Positions 1 to 8,060 of a stretch of DNA of 64,000 nt are shown one piece after another. The translations under genes were made by a program, and so were the position numbers. This stretch comes from Streptococcus equinus (GTDB taxonomy: Bacteria; Bacillota; Bacilli; Lactobacillales; Streptococcaceae): positions 1 through 64,000 of the forward strand of contig NZ_FNKE01000001.1 in the NCBI RefSeq assembly GCF_900101445.1. The letters are read 5' to 3'. Under the pieces are notes generated by a model, which was given only the letters and a program-made list of their open reading frames with translations, ran no database searches and was not told the DNA's origin. Position 1 is the stretch's first letter, and each line of letters opens with the position of its first letter.

Positions 1-74
<74 letters not shown>

Positions 75-85
75 TTTATTAATAT

Positions 86-157
86 GGTCCGTTGGTCAAG
101 GGGTTAAGACACCGCCTTTTCACGGCGGTAACACGGGTTCGAATCCCGTACGGACTA
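86..157 (+). tRNA. tRNA-Glu (TTC)
   Basis: The acceptor stem ggtccgt pairs with acggact (terminal G-U). The anticodon stem ccgcc/ggcgg encloses the loop ttttcac, giving anticodon TTC. The T-arm contains ggttcgaatcc. CCA is not encoded. It is the last tRNA before a strong hairpin terminator at 185-212. Confidence 0.97.
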
Positions 158-184
158 TTTTATTTATTTTTGTTTAAAAGGTTT

Positions 185-212
185 AAAAAAGAAGGCGAAA
201 GCCTTCTTTTTT
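185..212. terminator. Bidirectional rho-independent terminator
   Basis: The stem gaaggc/gccttc with a gaaa loop is flanked by an A-run on the left and a T-run on the right. It can terminate the tRNA transcript on the plus strand and the converging DUF960 gene on the minus strand. It touches the last codons of that gene. Confidence 0.9.
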
Positions 213-522
213 AGTCTAGTTCATGTGGTAATAGAAGTGTTTCGGTTCCTGATTGATCAATCAGATAGACAATATTTGGAAAGAATGGGTCATACGGGTA
301 ATTGTAGTCAAAAGCAATAGCGGTTTTCTGTTTTTGATTTTGGTAGCAAATCGTTAATTTTCCTTTTTTCTCAGTTAAGCGAAAGCTGATGATTGACTCT
401 AGTGGGATAACACCTTTTAGGTAGTTGTCTAAGATATCCCAGAAGGTATCAATGATTTCATGTGGAAGGCTTGTTGCTACGCCAAAACTGGCGTATCTTT
501 CTTTACTGATTTCAAATGCCAT
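211..522 (-). CDS. DUF960 family protein
   Basis: This 103-aa soluble protein matches the DUF960 family of Firmicutes as I recall it: an N-terminus of the type FEISKERYASFGVA, a central ITICYQNQ-like beta strand and a conserved YPYDPFFPN stretch. No catalytic residues or membrane segments are evident and the function is unknown. The ATG has an upstream AGGAAG ribosome binding site. The gene ends inside the shared terminator after the tRNAs and lies just downstream of ntdP on the same strand. Confidence 0.85.
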   Translation of the reverse strand: MAFEISKERYASFGVATSLPHEIIDTFWDILDNYLKGVIPLESIISFRLTEKKGKLTICYQNQKQKTAIAFDYNYPYDPFFPNIVYLIDQSGTETLLLPHELD

Positions 523-575
523 ATAAATCTTCCTTTCTTTAGCGTAAAAGCACCCCTATTGGAGTGCTCGCAACT

Positions 576-1109
576 TTAACGATTCTTAAGTTCAAGATAA
601 CGTTTGTACCAAATATTAATATAGGCTTCTGAGAATGGTCCTTTTCCGTTGTTGATCCAGTCAACAAGGATTTTGACATTCTCTTTTAAAATAAAATCAA
701 TGTCTGGAGAGTAGCCCATTTCTGCTTTGTGTATTTCGTACTCGTCGACGTCAAGTAGTCTTTTTTCACCGTCTGCAAAGACTTTGACATCCAAGTCGTA
801 ATCGATATACTTAAGAGCTTCTTCATCCATGACGTATGGACTAGCAAGATTGCAGTAGTATGAAACACCGTTATCTCTTATCATCGCAATGATATTAAAC
901 CAGTATTTTTTATGGAAATAAACAATGGCTGGTTCTCGCGTAACCCAACGTCTCCCATCACTTTCTGTTACTAGTGTGTGATCGTTAACTCCTATAACAG
1001 CATTGTCTGTTGTTTTTAGTACCATAGTGTCGCGCCATGTTCGGTGCAAACTACCATCATGCTTATAACTTTGAATTGTAATAAAGTCGCCTTCCTTAGG
1101 TAATTTCAT
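576..1109 (-). CDS. ntdP: Nucleoside tri/diphosphatase (DUF402, Ntdp/YgaC type)
   Basis: The 177-aa product matches the DUF402/UPF0374 family. Its staphylococcal member hydrolyses nucleoside tri- and diphosphates with Mn2+ or Co2+. The family's features are visible: [13 protein letters not shown] near residues 22-34, then [11 protein letters not shown] and [10 protein letters not shown], and an acidic segment [24 protein letters not shown] that supplies metal ligands in the family. Length is typical. The ribosome binding site is weak (taagg one base from the ATG), although a -10-like TATAAC lies further upstream. It probably starts a short unit with the DUF960 gene. Confidence 0.85.
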   Translation of the reverse strand: MKLPKEGDFITIQSYKHDGSLHRTWRDTMVLKTTDNAVIGVNDHTLVTESDGRRWVTREPAIVYFHKKYWFNIIAMIRDNGVSYYCNLASPYVMDEEALKYIDYDLDVKVFADGEKRLLDVDEYEIHKAEMGYSPDIDFILKENVKILVDWINNGKGPFSEAYINIWYKRYLELKNR

Positions 1110-1194
1110 GCCTTACCAACTTTCTACAATTAAACTTATCTGTTATAGTTTATCATAATTTTCTGAAAAAGGACACTTAGAAATGCAATTTATT

Positions 1195-1971
1195 TCACAA
1201 ATAATCTCTAAGAGCACTCTTAATGTCATCATATGAAAAGCCTTTTCGAGCAAGAGCTTGCGTTAATCGTTGATTTAATTCATATCCTTCGTATTTTTTA
1301 CTAAATTTTCGATATTGTTTATCAAGTTCTTTATTTAAAAGTTCGAATTCTTGTTCTTCATCTTTTTCGATGTCAAGTGTTTCAAAGGCATCTTTTGCTT
1401 CTGTGTATGAGAAACCTTTGTTCATCATATTTTGGATGATTTTATCTTTAAGCGTTTTTGTTGAGAGCTTGTTTTGATATTTTCGTAAAAGTTTTTGAGC
1501 AGTTTTTTCAGCTAGGTCTGAAAAGTCTAATTGAGCTAATTTTTGGTCAATAAGCTGAGCATCAACTCCTTTTTGAAGTAATTTTTGTTTTAAAACGAAG
1601 CCACCTTTGTCTCCTGATGATAGATTTTGAGATAAATAGGTTTCTACATATTGAGAGTCGTTAATCCAGTTTTCTGTTTTGAGGTTTTCAATGATTTCTG
1701 GGATATATTGGCTATCAATTTCATGCTTTTCCAAGTATTTTTTGACTTCATCTGCGGTACGTTGCTTGAAAGAAATTTGGTAAAGTGCCAAGTTTTTACC
1801 GTATGAAAATTGAGCGTATCTTTGAATATCTTTTAAGGTTGTTTCGTCAATTTCCATATTTTTACTTAACATAAAGTGAACAATAGTGTCTTCTGTTACG
1901 TAAAGTTTATCTTTTTCGTCAATTTCTAAAAGATATAGCCTTTTTTTCTTTTCGATTTTAGTGATTTTCAT
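1195..1971 (-). CDS. recX: Recombination regulatory protein RecX
   Basis: The 258-aa, Lys/Glu-rich, all-helical protein is built of RecX three-helix repeats, for example RTADEVKKYLEKH followed by WINDSQYVETYLSQN, and a C-terminal GFSYDDIKSALRDYL. RecX binds RecA filaments and modulates recombination and the SOS response. The length matches the long Gram-positive form. It faces away from the TPR and methyltransferase genes, the usual streptococcal arrangement. The ATG has no Shine-Dalgarno: a TATAAT with extended TG lies only 6 bases upstream, so the mRNA is probably leaderless. Confidence 0.93.
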   Translation of the reverse strand: MKITKIEKKKRLYLLEIDEKDKLYVTEDTIVHFMLSKNMEIDETTLKDIQRYAQFSYGKNLALYQISFKQRTADEVKKYLEKHEIDSQYIPEIIENLKTENWINDSQYVETYLSQNLSSGDKGGFVLKQKLLQKGVDAQLIDQKLAQLDFSDLAEKTAQKLLRKYQNKLSTKTLKDKIIQNMMNKGFSYTEAKDAFETLDIEKDEEQEFELLNKELDKQYRKFSKKYEGYELNQRLTQALARKGFSYDDIKSALRDYL

Positions 1972-1977
1972 ACATTC

Positions 1978-1999
1978 ATTATAACAAAAATGTTAAAAT
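1978..1999. promoter_or_regulatory. Overlapping divergent promoters of recX and the TPR gene
   Basis: On the minus strand, TGTTATAAT (hexamer 1978-1983) is an extended -10 that ends 6 bases before the recX ATG. On the plus strand, TGTTAAAAT (hexamer 1994-1999) is an extended -10 for the gene starting near 2028. The two -10 hexamers are only 10 bp apart, so polymerase should not be able to occupy both at once. Confidence 0.65.
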
Positions 2000-2027
2000 A
2001 GTAGTGATTAAAGTGTAGGGAGGTGAT

Positions 2028-2930
2028 ATGGTGAAAGGTAGTAAAATCGTTGATTTAGATGAATACCGCATGCTTAAAGCTTTAGACGATGAGCTTGAAG
2101 AGTTTCCGTTTGATGATGACTTTTTAGAAGATGAAGAAGATGAGCTAGACTCTGAAAATTGGAATTTATTTGAGGATTTAGCAGAACTTAGAAAGCGTGT
2201 GGATTATTACCAAGAGCTTCATGAGAAGGGTGAGATTTCAGAGAAAGATTATTATTTTTCAAAGGTCAATCTTGGTATGCTTTATAAGCAAAATGGTCTT
2301 TATCAGAGGGCTCTTGAGCAATTTGAAGCGGTTTATGAGCTTGATTCATCGGATTTATTTGCTTGTCGTCATGAGATGATGGCATTGTATATTTTGACGT
2401 CTCAATATGATAAGGCTTTGGCTTTCTTTAAAAAGCAATCTGATGCTGAACATGATATTTTACTGGAAATTCCTTTGTTAGTTGGAGCTATTTTAGATGG
2501 TCATGATGAGATGGCTCATTATTTGATTGAAGTTTTGAGTGCTGATGTTAAGGATTTTGCTATTTTTTGTCAATCACCCGAGCTTTTGATGGATGATATT
2601 ATGTCTATCGGCGCAGCTGGCATTCATCGTCCAGATAGTTTAGAAGCGGTCTATGTGGGACTTTATCGTATTTTGCCTTTACTGATGACTGCTGGAAATT
2701 ATGTGCAAGCTTACTTGAATGATTATTTTTCAGAGCACAAGGCAGGTCAGGCAGAAGTTGAGTCGTTAGCCTTTTTATCAGAATACCAAATTGAAATCTT
2801 GCTGGCACATGATATTTATGATTTGCAGGATTTTCAAGTTTGGACAGAAACAGAAATTTTAGCTTTACCTCAGTTTGGTAAGGCGACTTTAGAAAAATTG
2901 AAAGAAGCAGGAGTTATATTTAGTCACTAA
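2028..2930 (+). CDS. TPR-repeat protein with C-terminal HhH-like motif
   Basis: The product is a 300-aa cytosolic protein. Residues 1-50 are very acidic ([20 protein letters not shown]). Residues 75-200 form TPR-type helical pairs, for example [20 protein letters not shown]. The C-terminus [16 protein letters not shown] resembles a helix-hairpin-helix like that of the RNA polymerase alpha C-terminal domain. The function is unknown to me; a protein or nucleic-acid scaffolding role is only inference. Start: ggagg at 2019-2023 is 4 bases from the ATG at 2028 and 7 from a GTG at 2031, so the GTG may be the true start. Its stop overlaps the next ATG by one base (TAATG), so it is translationally coupled to the rRNA methyltransferase. 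Confidence 0.8.
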   Translation: MVKGSKIVDLDEYRMLKALDDELEEFPFDDDFLEDEEDELDSENWNLFEDLAELRKRVDYYQELHEKGEISEKDYYFSKVNLGMLYKQNGLYQRALEQFEAVYELDSSDLFACRHEMMALYILTSQYDKALAFFKKQSDAEHDILLEIPLLVGAILDGHDEMAHYLIEVLSADVKDFAIFCQSPELLMDDIMSIGAAGIHRPDSLEAVYVGLYRILPLLMTAGNYVQAYLNDYFSEHKAGQAEVESLAFLSEYQIEILLAHDIYDLQDFQVWTETEILALPQFGKATLEKLKEAGVIFSH

Positions 2931-4282
2931 TGAATTTGAAAGTAAAACAAAGAATTCCTTTGAAAATCAAGCGTATGGGAATCAATGGCGAAGGAATTGG
3001 ATTTTATAAGAAGACTTTGGTCTTTGTCCCAGGTGCTTTGAAGGGAGAAGATATTTTTTGTCAGATTACGGCGGTTAAGCATAATTTTGCTCAGGCAAAA
3101 CTTTTGACAATCAATAAGAAATCTAAGTTTCGTGTGGAACCGAAATGTCCCATTTATCAAAAATGTGGTGGTTGTCAGATTATGCACCTACGTTACGATA
3201 AGCAATTGGAGTTTAAGGATGATTTGATTGGTCAATCCTTGAAAAAATTCAAACCTGCTGGTTATGAAAATTATGAAATCAGGCACACACTTGGAATGGA
3301 AGTGCCGTATCATTACCGTGCCAAATTGCAGTTCCAAACTCGTTCTTTTAAGGGAAATGTTAAGGCGGGGCTCTTTGAGGAAGGTAGCCACCGTTTGGTT
3401 GATATCAAAGAATGTTTTGTTCAAGATGAATTAACGCAAGCTATTATTAATCGTGTGGCAGAATTGCTAGAAAAACATCAAATTCCGATTTATGATGAGC
3501 GCAAGGTAGCTGGTATTCGAACAGTAATGATTCGTAAGGCAAAGGCTACTGGACAAGTTCAGATTATTTTTATTACTAGTCGAGATGTCTTTTTAGCACC
3601 GCTTATTAAGCAATTAACGGCTGAATTTGAGGCTATTAAGGGAATCGCAGTTAACTTTAACCGTTCAAAATCAAGTGAGATTTACGGCGGAAAAACAGAG
3701 GTTATCTGGGGAGATGCTGATATTTCAGAAGAAGTTTTGGATTATCATTTCAGTCTTTCTCCGCGTGCTTTTTATCAGTTGAATCCTGAGCAAACGCAGG
3801 TCTTGTATAGTCAAGCTGTTGCTGCGCTTGATGTGACAGAAGATGACCATGTAATCGATGCTTATTGTGGTGTCGGAACAATTGGTTTTGCTTTTGCAGG
3901 TAAGGTTAAGAGTGTTCGTGGGATGGATATCATTCCTGAAGCTATCGAGGATGCTAAGAAAAATGCACAGCGTATGGGCTTTGATAATACATATTACGAA
4001 GCTGGTCGAGCCGAAGATATTATTCCTAAGTGGTACAAGGAAGGTTATCGTGCGGATGCTTTGATTGTTGACCCACCTCGTACGGGACTTGATGATAAAC
4101 TTTTGGATACTATTTTGAAATACCAACCTGCTAAAATGGTTTATGTGTCATGTAATACGGCGACTTTGGCTCGTGATTTGGTTCAATTAAGTAAAGTTTA
4201 CGACGTTCACTACATTCAGTCGGTGGATATGTTCCCGCATACTGCAAGAACTGAAGCAGTTGTGAAACTGGTCAAGAAATAA
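2930..4282 (+). CDS. rlmD: 23S rRNA (uracil-C5)-methyltransferase, RlmD/RlmCD family
   Basis: This 450-aa SAM-dependent enzyme makes m5U in 23S rRNA. An N-terminal TRAM-like beta domain (about residues 5-60) is followed by Fe-S type cysteines at 73, 79 and 82 ([11 protein letters not shown]). The methyltransferase domain has the SAM loop [13 protein letters not shown], the motif DPPRTGL and the catalytic motif [14 protein letters not shown]. Streptococci have one enzyme acting on both U747 and U1939 (RlmCD) and also a paralogue; the sequence alone does not say which this is. It overlaps the preceding gene by one base and is followed by a terminator. Confidence 0.92.
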   Translation: MNLKVKQRIPLKIKRMGINGEGIGFYKKTLVFVPGALKGEDIFCQITAVKHNFAQAKLLTINKKSKFRVEPKCPIYQKCGGCQIMHLRYDKQLEFKDDLIGQSLKKFKPAGYENYEIRHTLGMEVPYHYRAKLQFQTRSFKGNVKAGLFEEGSHRLVDIKECFVQDELTQAIINRVAELLEKHQIPIYDERKVAGIRTVMIRKAKATGQVQIIFITSRDVFLAPLIKQLTAEFEAIKGIAVNFNRSKSSEIYGGKTEVIWGDADISEEVLDYHFSLSPRAFYQLNPEQTQVLYSQAVAALDVTEDDHVIDAYCGVGTIGFAFAGKVKSVRGMDIIPEAIEDAKKNAQRMGFDNTYYEAGRAEDIIPKWYKEGYRADALIVDPPRTGLDDKLLDTILKYQPAKMVYVSCNTATLARDLVQLSKVYDVHYIQSVDMFPHTARTEAVVKLVKK

Positions 4283-4292
4283 GAAAATGATG

Positions 4293-4320
4293 AAACGTAA
4301 GGGCTTCCTTACGTTTTTTA
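4293..4320 (+). terminator. Rho-independent terminator after rlmD
   Basis: The inverted repeat aaacgtaagg/ccttacgttt has a short loop and is followed by a run of T, 10 bases after the stop codon. Confidence 0.9.
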
Positions 4321-4418
4321 ATAATCTTGAATTTGACAAGTGGTGTTATGTTTATTTTGACACTTAGCTGCTTTATCGTTATACTTAATTATTGATTATT
4401 TTTGGAGGACTTGTGAGA

Positions 4419-4991
4419 ATGGCCATTACGATTCGCTTGGCAAGCTTAGATGACGCAAAAGCTCTTCTTGATATTTACCGTTATTATGTTGAAGAAACAG
4501 CTATTACTTTTGAATATGATATGCCGACTTTAGAGGAATTTACGGGCCGTATGCGCTCAATCATGGCTTTTTATCCTTATCTTGTGGCAGAAGAAGATGG
4601 CAAGATTCTAGGCTATGCTTATGCTTCTAAATTCCATCCTAGAGCTGCTTATGCTTGGTCAGCAGAAGCGACAGTTTATCTGGATAAGGTTGCGCGTGGT
4701 AAGGGCGTTGGACGTCAGATTTATGGGAAACTAGAAGATTATTTAACCCAAATGGGCATCCTTAATCTCAATGCTTGTATTGCTTCAACGGATGTTGAAG
4801 ATGCCTACCTGACAAATGGAAGTGAGAAGTTCCATCGTGCTCTTGGGTATCAATTGGTGGGAAAATTTCATGATTCGGGTTATAAATTTAACCGTTGGTA
4901 TGACATGATTTGGATGGAAAAATTGTTGGGTAAGCATGGAGCAGATGTTGCACCGGTCAAATCAATTCATGAGATTATAAAAAAACTCTGA
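4419..4991 (+). CDS. GNAT N-acetyltransferase (MnaT/phosphinothricin acetyltransferase-like)
   Basis: The 190-aa GNAT-fold enzyme transfers acetyl from acetyl-CoA to an amine. Visible features are the N-terminal IRLASLDDAKALLDIYRYYVE, the YVEETAITFEYDMPT segment typical of the PAT/YncA subgroup, and the acetyl-CoA loop VARGKGVGRQIYGKL. That subgroup acts on amino-acid analogues such as methionine sulfone; the substrate here is unknown. The ATG at 4419 is preceded by ggagg at 4404-4408; a GTG at 4413 is the alternative start. The stop codon lies inside the terminator that it shares with the converging pnuC gene. Confidence 0.85.
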   Translation: MAITIRLASLDDAKALLDIYRYYVEETAITFEYDMPTLEEFTGRMRSIMAFYPYLVAEEDGKILGYAYASKFHPRAAYAWSAEATVYLDKVARGKGVGRQIYGKLEDYLTQMGILNLNACIASTDVEDAYLTNGSEKFHRALGYQLVGKFHDSGYKFNRWYDMIWMEKLLGKHGADVAPVKSIHEIIKKL

Positions 4992-5010
4992 GACGTAGTC
5001 TCAGAGTTTT
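4982..5010. terminator. Bidirectional terminator
   Basis: The perfect stem aaaactctgaga/tctcagagtttt has a small cgtag loop, with A- and T-runs on either side. It serves the GNAT gene on plus and the dnk-pnuC unit on minus. Confidence 0.92.
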
Positions 5011-5016
5011 CTATTT

Positions 5017-5751
5017 TTATTCAGTAACGGCTTCTTGAGCAAGGCTTTCTTGTCCTTGACTCTTCTTCCAGATAATAATACCTACGAAACCTTGTGCCAC
5101 CATACCTAGGTAACTAAAGGCAACGATTGGGTTTCCGATAGATAGGTAAAGGATAAAGCTAAGCAAATCGACAACTAGCCAAATGTAGTAACCATCGAGG
5201 TGTCCTTTTACCTGACGTTGTTGGGCAGTAAAGGAAAGACCATTTGTGATGGCATCTAGGACGATTTTTTGTCCGCCCATCCAGTAAGAAATAAATCCTA
5301 AGCCAAATGTCCAGAAGAAGACAGCGATAAGCACGTCTTTTAGACTGAATTTTTTATCAACGACTAATTCACCGTCATCATTGCGGCGTTTTTTCCAGTT
5401 ATAGTGTCCGATAAATTCGGTTGCAAGGTAGTAGCAACTTTTGAACATTTCACCGTAAACACCTTGAATACCAGCGACTAAGATACCAGCAATATTTTGA
5501 ACACCATTTGCTTTGAAGGTGTGTTGCCATTGAATCGCTAGTGTCCATGTCCCAATAAAACCAAAGATAGACATGATAATTGAGAGGACATGTAAGATGT
5601 TAAGGTCTCCTGAAAAGAGTGTCGGAATCATCCCGTATAGGGTAAATCCGAGAGAGACTAAGAAGGCAAAGATTACGAAAATCTTTTCTTTTAAGTCAAA
5701 ACGATTCCAAGCGTTGTTAAATGATTCTTTAAGTGAAAGTTCTTTTTTCAA
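5017..5751 (-). CDS. pnuC: PnuC-family transporter (annotated nicotinamide riboside class; possibly a deoxynucleoside transporter)
   Basis: The 244-aa integral membrane protein has about seven to eight hydrophobic segments and the PnuC-family signatures IQWQHTFKANGVQNIAGI, GHYNWKKRRNDDGE and YIWLVVDLLSFILYLS. PnuC proteins are facilitators for nicotinamide riboside and related compounds, trapped by an intracellular kinase. Here the partner is a deoxynucleoside kinase, 6 bases upstream on the same transcript, behind paired NrdR-like boxes. A PnuC subgroup (PnuN) has been predicted to carry deoxynucleosides, so that substrate is a reasonable alternative; this is inference from context. It ends at a bidirectional terminator. 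Confidence 0.88.
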   Translation of the reverse strand: MKKELSLKESFNNAWNRFDLKEKIFVIFAFLVSLGFTLYGMIPTLFSGDLNILHVLSIIMSIFGFIGTWTLAIQWQHTFKANGVQNIAGILVAGIQGVYGEMFKSCYYLATEFIGHYNWKKRRNDDGELVVDKKFSLKDVLIAVFFWTFGLGFISYWMGGQKIVLDAITNGLSFTAQQRQVKGHLDGYYIWLVVDLLSFILYLSIGNPIVAFSYLGMVAQGFVGIIIWKKSQGQESLAQEAVTE

Positions 5752-5757
5752 AAAATG

Positions 5758-6396
5758 TTAATCTCCAATTCCAATTGATTTCATTTCTTGACGGATCATT
5801 TTGTACACTTTATCCCAGTCCTCAGCTTTTGTAACATCGAGGTTGTCAGTGTTAATTTTCATTTTTGGACTGTATTGGTAATCTTCGTACCATTTTGTGT
5901 AGTGCTTGTGAAGGAGTTTGTAGTAATCTGTTAGACCATTTTCGTTATCTGGTTGTTCAAAATCACGTCCACGTTTTTTGATGTTGTTCATGATGTGGTC
6001 AAAACTACCTTCGAGGTAGATTAGCAAGTCAGGAGCTTTTTTAGGAAGTCCGTCAATTTCCTCCATCATGTTGTCTAGCAATTCCAAGTAGATATTGTAT
6101 TCTTGATCGCTGATGCTTCCTTGAAGGGTATTGATGTAAGTAAATAAAGCATCTTCGTAGATTGAGCGGTCTAAGACATTGTTGTCTGCTTCGTAAGCTT
6201 CTTTGATTGATTTGAAGCGTTTGTTCAAGAAGTAAATTTGTAAAGCAAACCCGTATTTTTCAGGGTCTTCATAGTATTTATCTAAAATTGGGTTATTGTC
6301 AACAGGTTCAAAGAATGCTGTTGTGCCAAGTTCTTTGGCTAAGAGAGAAGTGTAGGTAGTTTTTCCGACTCCTATCATTCCTGCTAGAATAATCAC
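5758..6396 (-). CDS. Deoxynucleoside kinase (deoxyadenosine/deoxyguanosine kinase family)
   Basis: The 212-aa dNK-family enzyme phosphorylates salvaged deoxynucleosides. It has a P-loop GMIGVGKTT at residues 6-14, the substrate-site stretch FFEPVDNNPILDKYYEDPEKYGF, the ERS-like motif in NNVLDRSIYEDALF, and a lid-region KKRGRDFEQ. Length is typical. The chosen start is a GTG 12 bases after GGAGG; an ATT three codons earlier is possible. It is the first gene of a two-gene unit with pnuC. The promoter about 250 bases upstream is overlapped by NrdR-like boxes, which suggests repression when dNTP/ATP pools are sufficient (inference). Confidence 0.9.
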   Translation of the reverse strand: MIILAGMIGVGKTTYTSLLAKELGTTAFFEPVDNNPILDKYYEDPEKYGFALQIYFLNKRFKSIKEAYEADNNVLDRSIYEDALFTYINTLQGSISDQEYNIYLELLDNMMEEIDGLPKKAPDLLIYLEGSFDHIMNNIKKRGRDFEQPDNENGLTDYYKLLHKHYTKWYEDYQYSPKMKINTDNLDVTKAEDWDKVYKMIRQEMKSIGIGD

Positions 6397-6620
6397 GATG
6401 GTAATGCACCTCCAATATGCTAATTCTGTAGTATTTGTTTAAAAATGTAATGTGTAAAATGTATTTTGATAGCAAAGCTATCTGTCTAGAGTAAGGTTAG
6501 TAAATGTATGTTTGGTGAGTTATTATGGTTTGGAAATAGGTGAAACAAGTCCTCCTTTCCCAGTAAAGTATCTATATGTGACAAAGTCAAGGCCTTGTAT
6601 TTGTCATAATAAATGATTTA
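6397..6620 (-). other. Long leader/intergenic region upstream of the deoxynucleoside kinase
   Basis: No ORF of useful length is present. On the minus strand there is a second possible promoter, TTGACT - 17 bp - TTTACT (about 6563-6591), immediately followed by a very strong Shine-Dalgarno-like stretch gggaaaggaggac near 6550-6562. The only start codon nearby is a TTG two bases on, opening a 20-codon frame (6486-6548). A small atagc/gctat hairpin lies near 6468-6480. I see no NAD or other riboswitch that I recognise. Confidence 0.4.
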
Positions 6621-6621
6621 A

Positions 6622-6676
6622 GCACAATATCTTGTGCCCGGATAAAATAGTAGCACTATATTTTGTGTTTGACAAG
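6622..6676 (-). promoter_or_regulatory. dnk-pnuC promoter with two NrdR-like boxes
   Basis: Two 16-bp imperfect palindromes, gcacaatatcttgtgc (6622-6637) and gcactatattttgtgt (6653-6668), resemble the NrdR box acaCwAtATaTwGwgt. Their centres are 31 bp apart, three helical turns, which is the usual NrdR tandem spacing. On the minus strand they surround a promoter: TTGTCA at 6671-6676, a 17-bp spacer, then TACTAT at 6648-6653. The upstream box fills the spacer and the other lies just past the start site. Confidence 0.75.
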
Positions 6677-6753
6677 AGCAAAAACTCAATTATTTTTGAC
6701 TAAAAAGTCAAAGATGGCTAAAAATCAGGCTTTAGCGTAAGCAAAAATTTTTT

Positions 6754-6786
6754 AAAAACTCTCAGCTAAAAAAGCTGAGAGTTTTT
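6754..6786 (-). terminator. Terminator of the nucleoside phosphorylase gene
   Basis: The long inverted repeat aaaaactctcagct/agctgagagttttt has an a-rich loop. On the minus strand it is followed by more T residues. It begins 4 bases after the stop codon of the phosphorylase reading frame. Confidence 0.9.
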
Positions 6787-6790
6787 GAGC

Positions 6791-7557
6791 TTATTTGAAG
6801 ACTTGTGTGGCAAAGTGTAAGGCGATACTAGCGATGCGGTCTTTTCTTTCAAGGTCAGCGTCATTTGCAAGGCTACGCGGATCCCATTTTTCGCTGTCAA
6901 GATTATCGGCAGAATAGAAAAACTGAAAATGATTAATCTGTCTAAAATTAGCCAGCGCGGCAATAGCAGAGCACTCCATATCAACAGCGATAGCACCTTG
7001 CGCCTTTCTAGCTAGCATTTTACTTTTGTTTCACGGTAAATGCCATCTGTCGACCAGACTTTGCCTTCAGTATAAGAGATGTTTTGATGGCTAAGAAAGT
7101 TTTTAAAGTGCTCACGATAAGTTGGATTAAGAGCAATTTCATTAGTAGCAGGAGCATAGTGATAGCTTGTTCCTTCGTCGCGAATAGCAGAGCTTGGAAT
7201 GATAATTGAGGTTTCTTTAATGCTATTATCAAGGACGCCACAAGTTCCAAAGACAAGGAGATTTTCTGCTCCCATGGCAATGATATCTTCTAAGACGGCA
7301 ACGCAGCTACTTGCCCCAACGTAGGAGTTAAAAAAGCCGATTTTTTCTCCTTGAAAGTCAAGTTCATAAATTGGAATTTCGAGATTAGCCACACTTGTTT
7401 TAGCAATCTGACGATGAGGAACTTCGGCTAAAATTCTAGCAAAGGTTGCTCTTGCAAAGCAGGTCACAACTGTTTTTGGAAATTGAGGAAGACTTGCCAC
7501 GATATCGCTGGGATTGATGATGGCTCTTTTTTCTGGGTCAAATTGCGATAGAATCAT
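6791..7557 (-). pseudogene. Nucleoside phosphorylase, frameshifted
   Basis: Two adjacent frames make one phosphorylase of about 255 aa. The 5' part (7012-7557) carries CFARATFARILAEV, the phosphate-binding-type stretch GASSCVAVLEDIIAMGAENLLVFGTCG and SSAIRDEGTSYHYAP. It stops after WSTDGIYRETKVKC. The 3' part (6791-7018) continues exactly where the family does, with RKAQGAIAVDMECSAIAALA, the VxMExxAL ribose-binding motif. The frame is lost at an AAAA run (minus strand, 7018-7021); one more A would restore it. It could be a mutation, a sequencing error in a homopolymer or, less likely, -1 slippage. The intact enzyme would cleave purine nucleosides or uridine with phosphate. Its own promoter and terminator are intact. 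Confidence 0.85.
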
Positions 7558-7597
7558 AATGCATCTCCTTTATAAAGTATGTCGAAATATTTTTAAT

Positions 7598-7626
7598 ATT
7601 CTACTTTAAATAGTAGAAAAAGACAA
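7598..7626 (-). promoter_or_regulatory. Promoter of the nucleoside phosphorylase gene
   Basis: On the minus strand TTGTCT (7621-7626) and TAGAAT (7598-7603) are separated by 17 bp. A good Shine-Dalgarno (aaaggaga) follows before the ATG at 7557. Confidence 0.6.
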
Positions 7627-7765
7627 GTTTATGTGAGAAAAAAGCTGAAGGACTCTTTTTTAGTCTCATCTGAACTTATTTTCAGAAAAATTTCTAAAAA
7701 AGGAAGGGGATTCATGGAAATCATGTTACAAATCCTTTACAAGGCTCTCATTTTTTCAAGGTTTG

Positions 7766-7774
7766 TGTTATAAT
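7766..7774 (+). promoter_or_regulatory. Extended -10 promoter for the DUF1912 gene
   Basis: TGTTATAAT is an extended -10 element (hexamer 7769-7774), 30 bases before the ATG at 7805. No good -35 is visible. Confidence 0.6.
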
Positions 7775-7804
7775 ATGACCTAGGAAATCAGACGAGAGGT
7801 ATTT

Positions 7805-8059
7805 ATGACTTACGAACAAGAATTTTTAAAAGAATTTGAAGCTTGGGTTGATTCACAAATTACAGTTAATGAGATGGCAATGGAAGCCAGCCGTAAGATT
7901 GTGGAAGAAGATAAGGATGAACGTGCTGCTGATGCTTACATCCGTTACGAAAGCAAACTTGATGCTTACCGTTATATCCAAGGCAAATTTGCTAATTATA
8001 AAGCCGGCAAAGGTTTCCACGAATTACCAGATAATCTTTTAGGGGAGAGAAATTACTAA
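7805..8059 (+). CDS. DUF1912 family protein
   Basis: This 84-aa acidic helical protein (MTYEQEFLKEFEAWVDSQ...) matches the streptococcal DUF1912 family as I recall it. There is no signal peptide or membrane segment and the function is unknown. It has a GAGAGG ribosome binding site and an extended -10 promoter just upstream. The stop is one base before the ATG of the next small gene, so the two are co-transcribed and probably coupled. Confidence 0.85.
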   Translation: MTYEQEFLKEFEAWVDSQITVNEMAMEASRKIVEEDKDERAADAYIRYESKLDAYRYIQGKFANYKAGKGFHELPDNLLGERNY

Positions 8060-8060
8060 A

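Noticed and set aside
5751..5760. NAD+-II (pnuC) riboswitch before pnuC
   Set aside because: Only 6 bases separate dnk and pnuC, and nothing in the dnk 3' end or the long leader matched the riboswitch as I know it.
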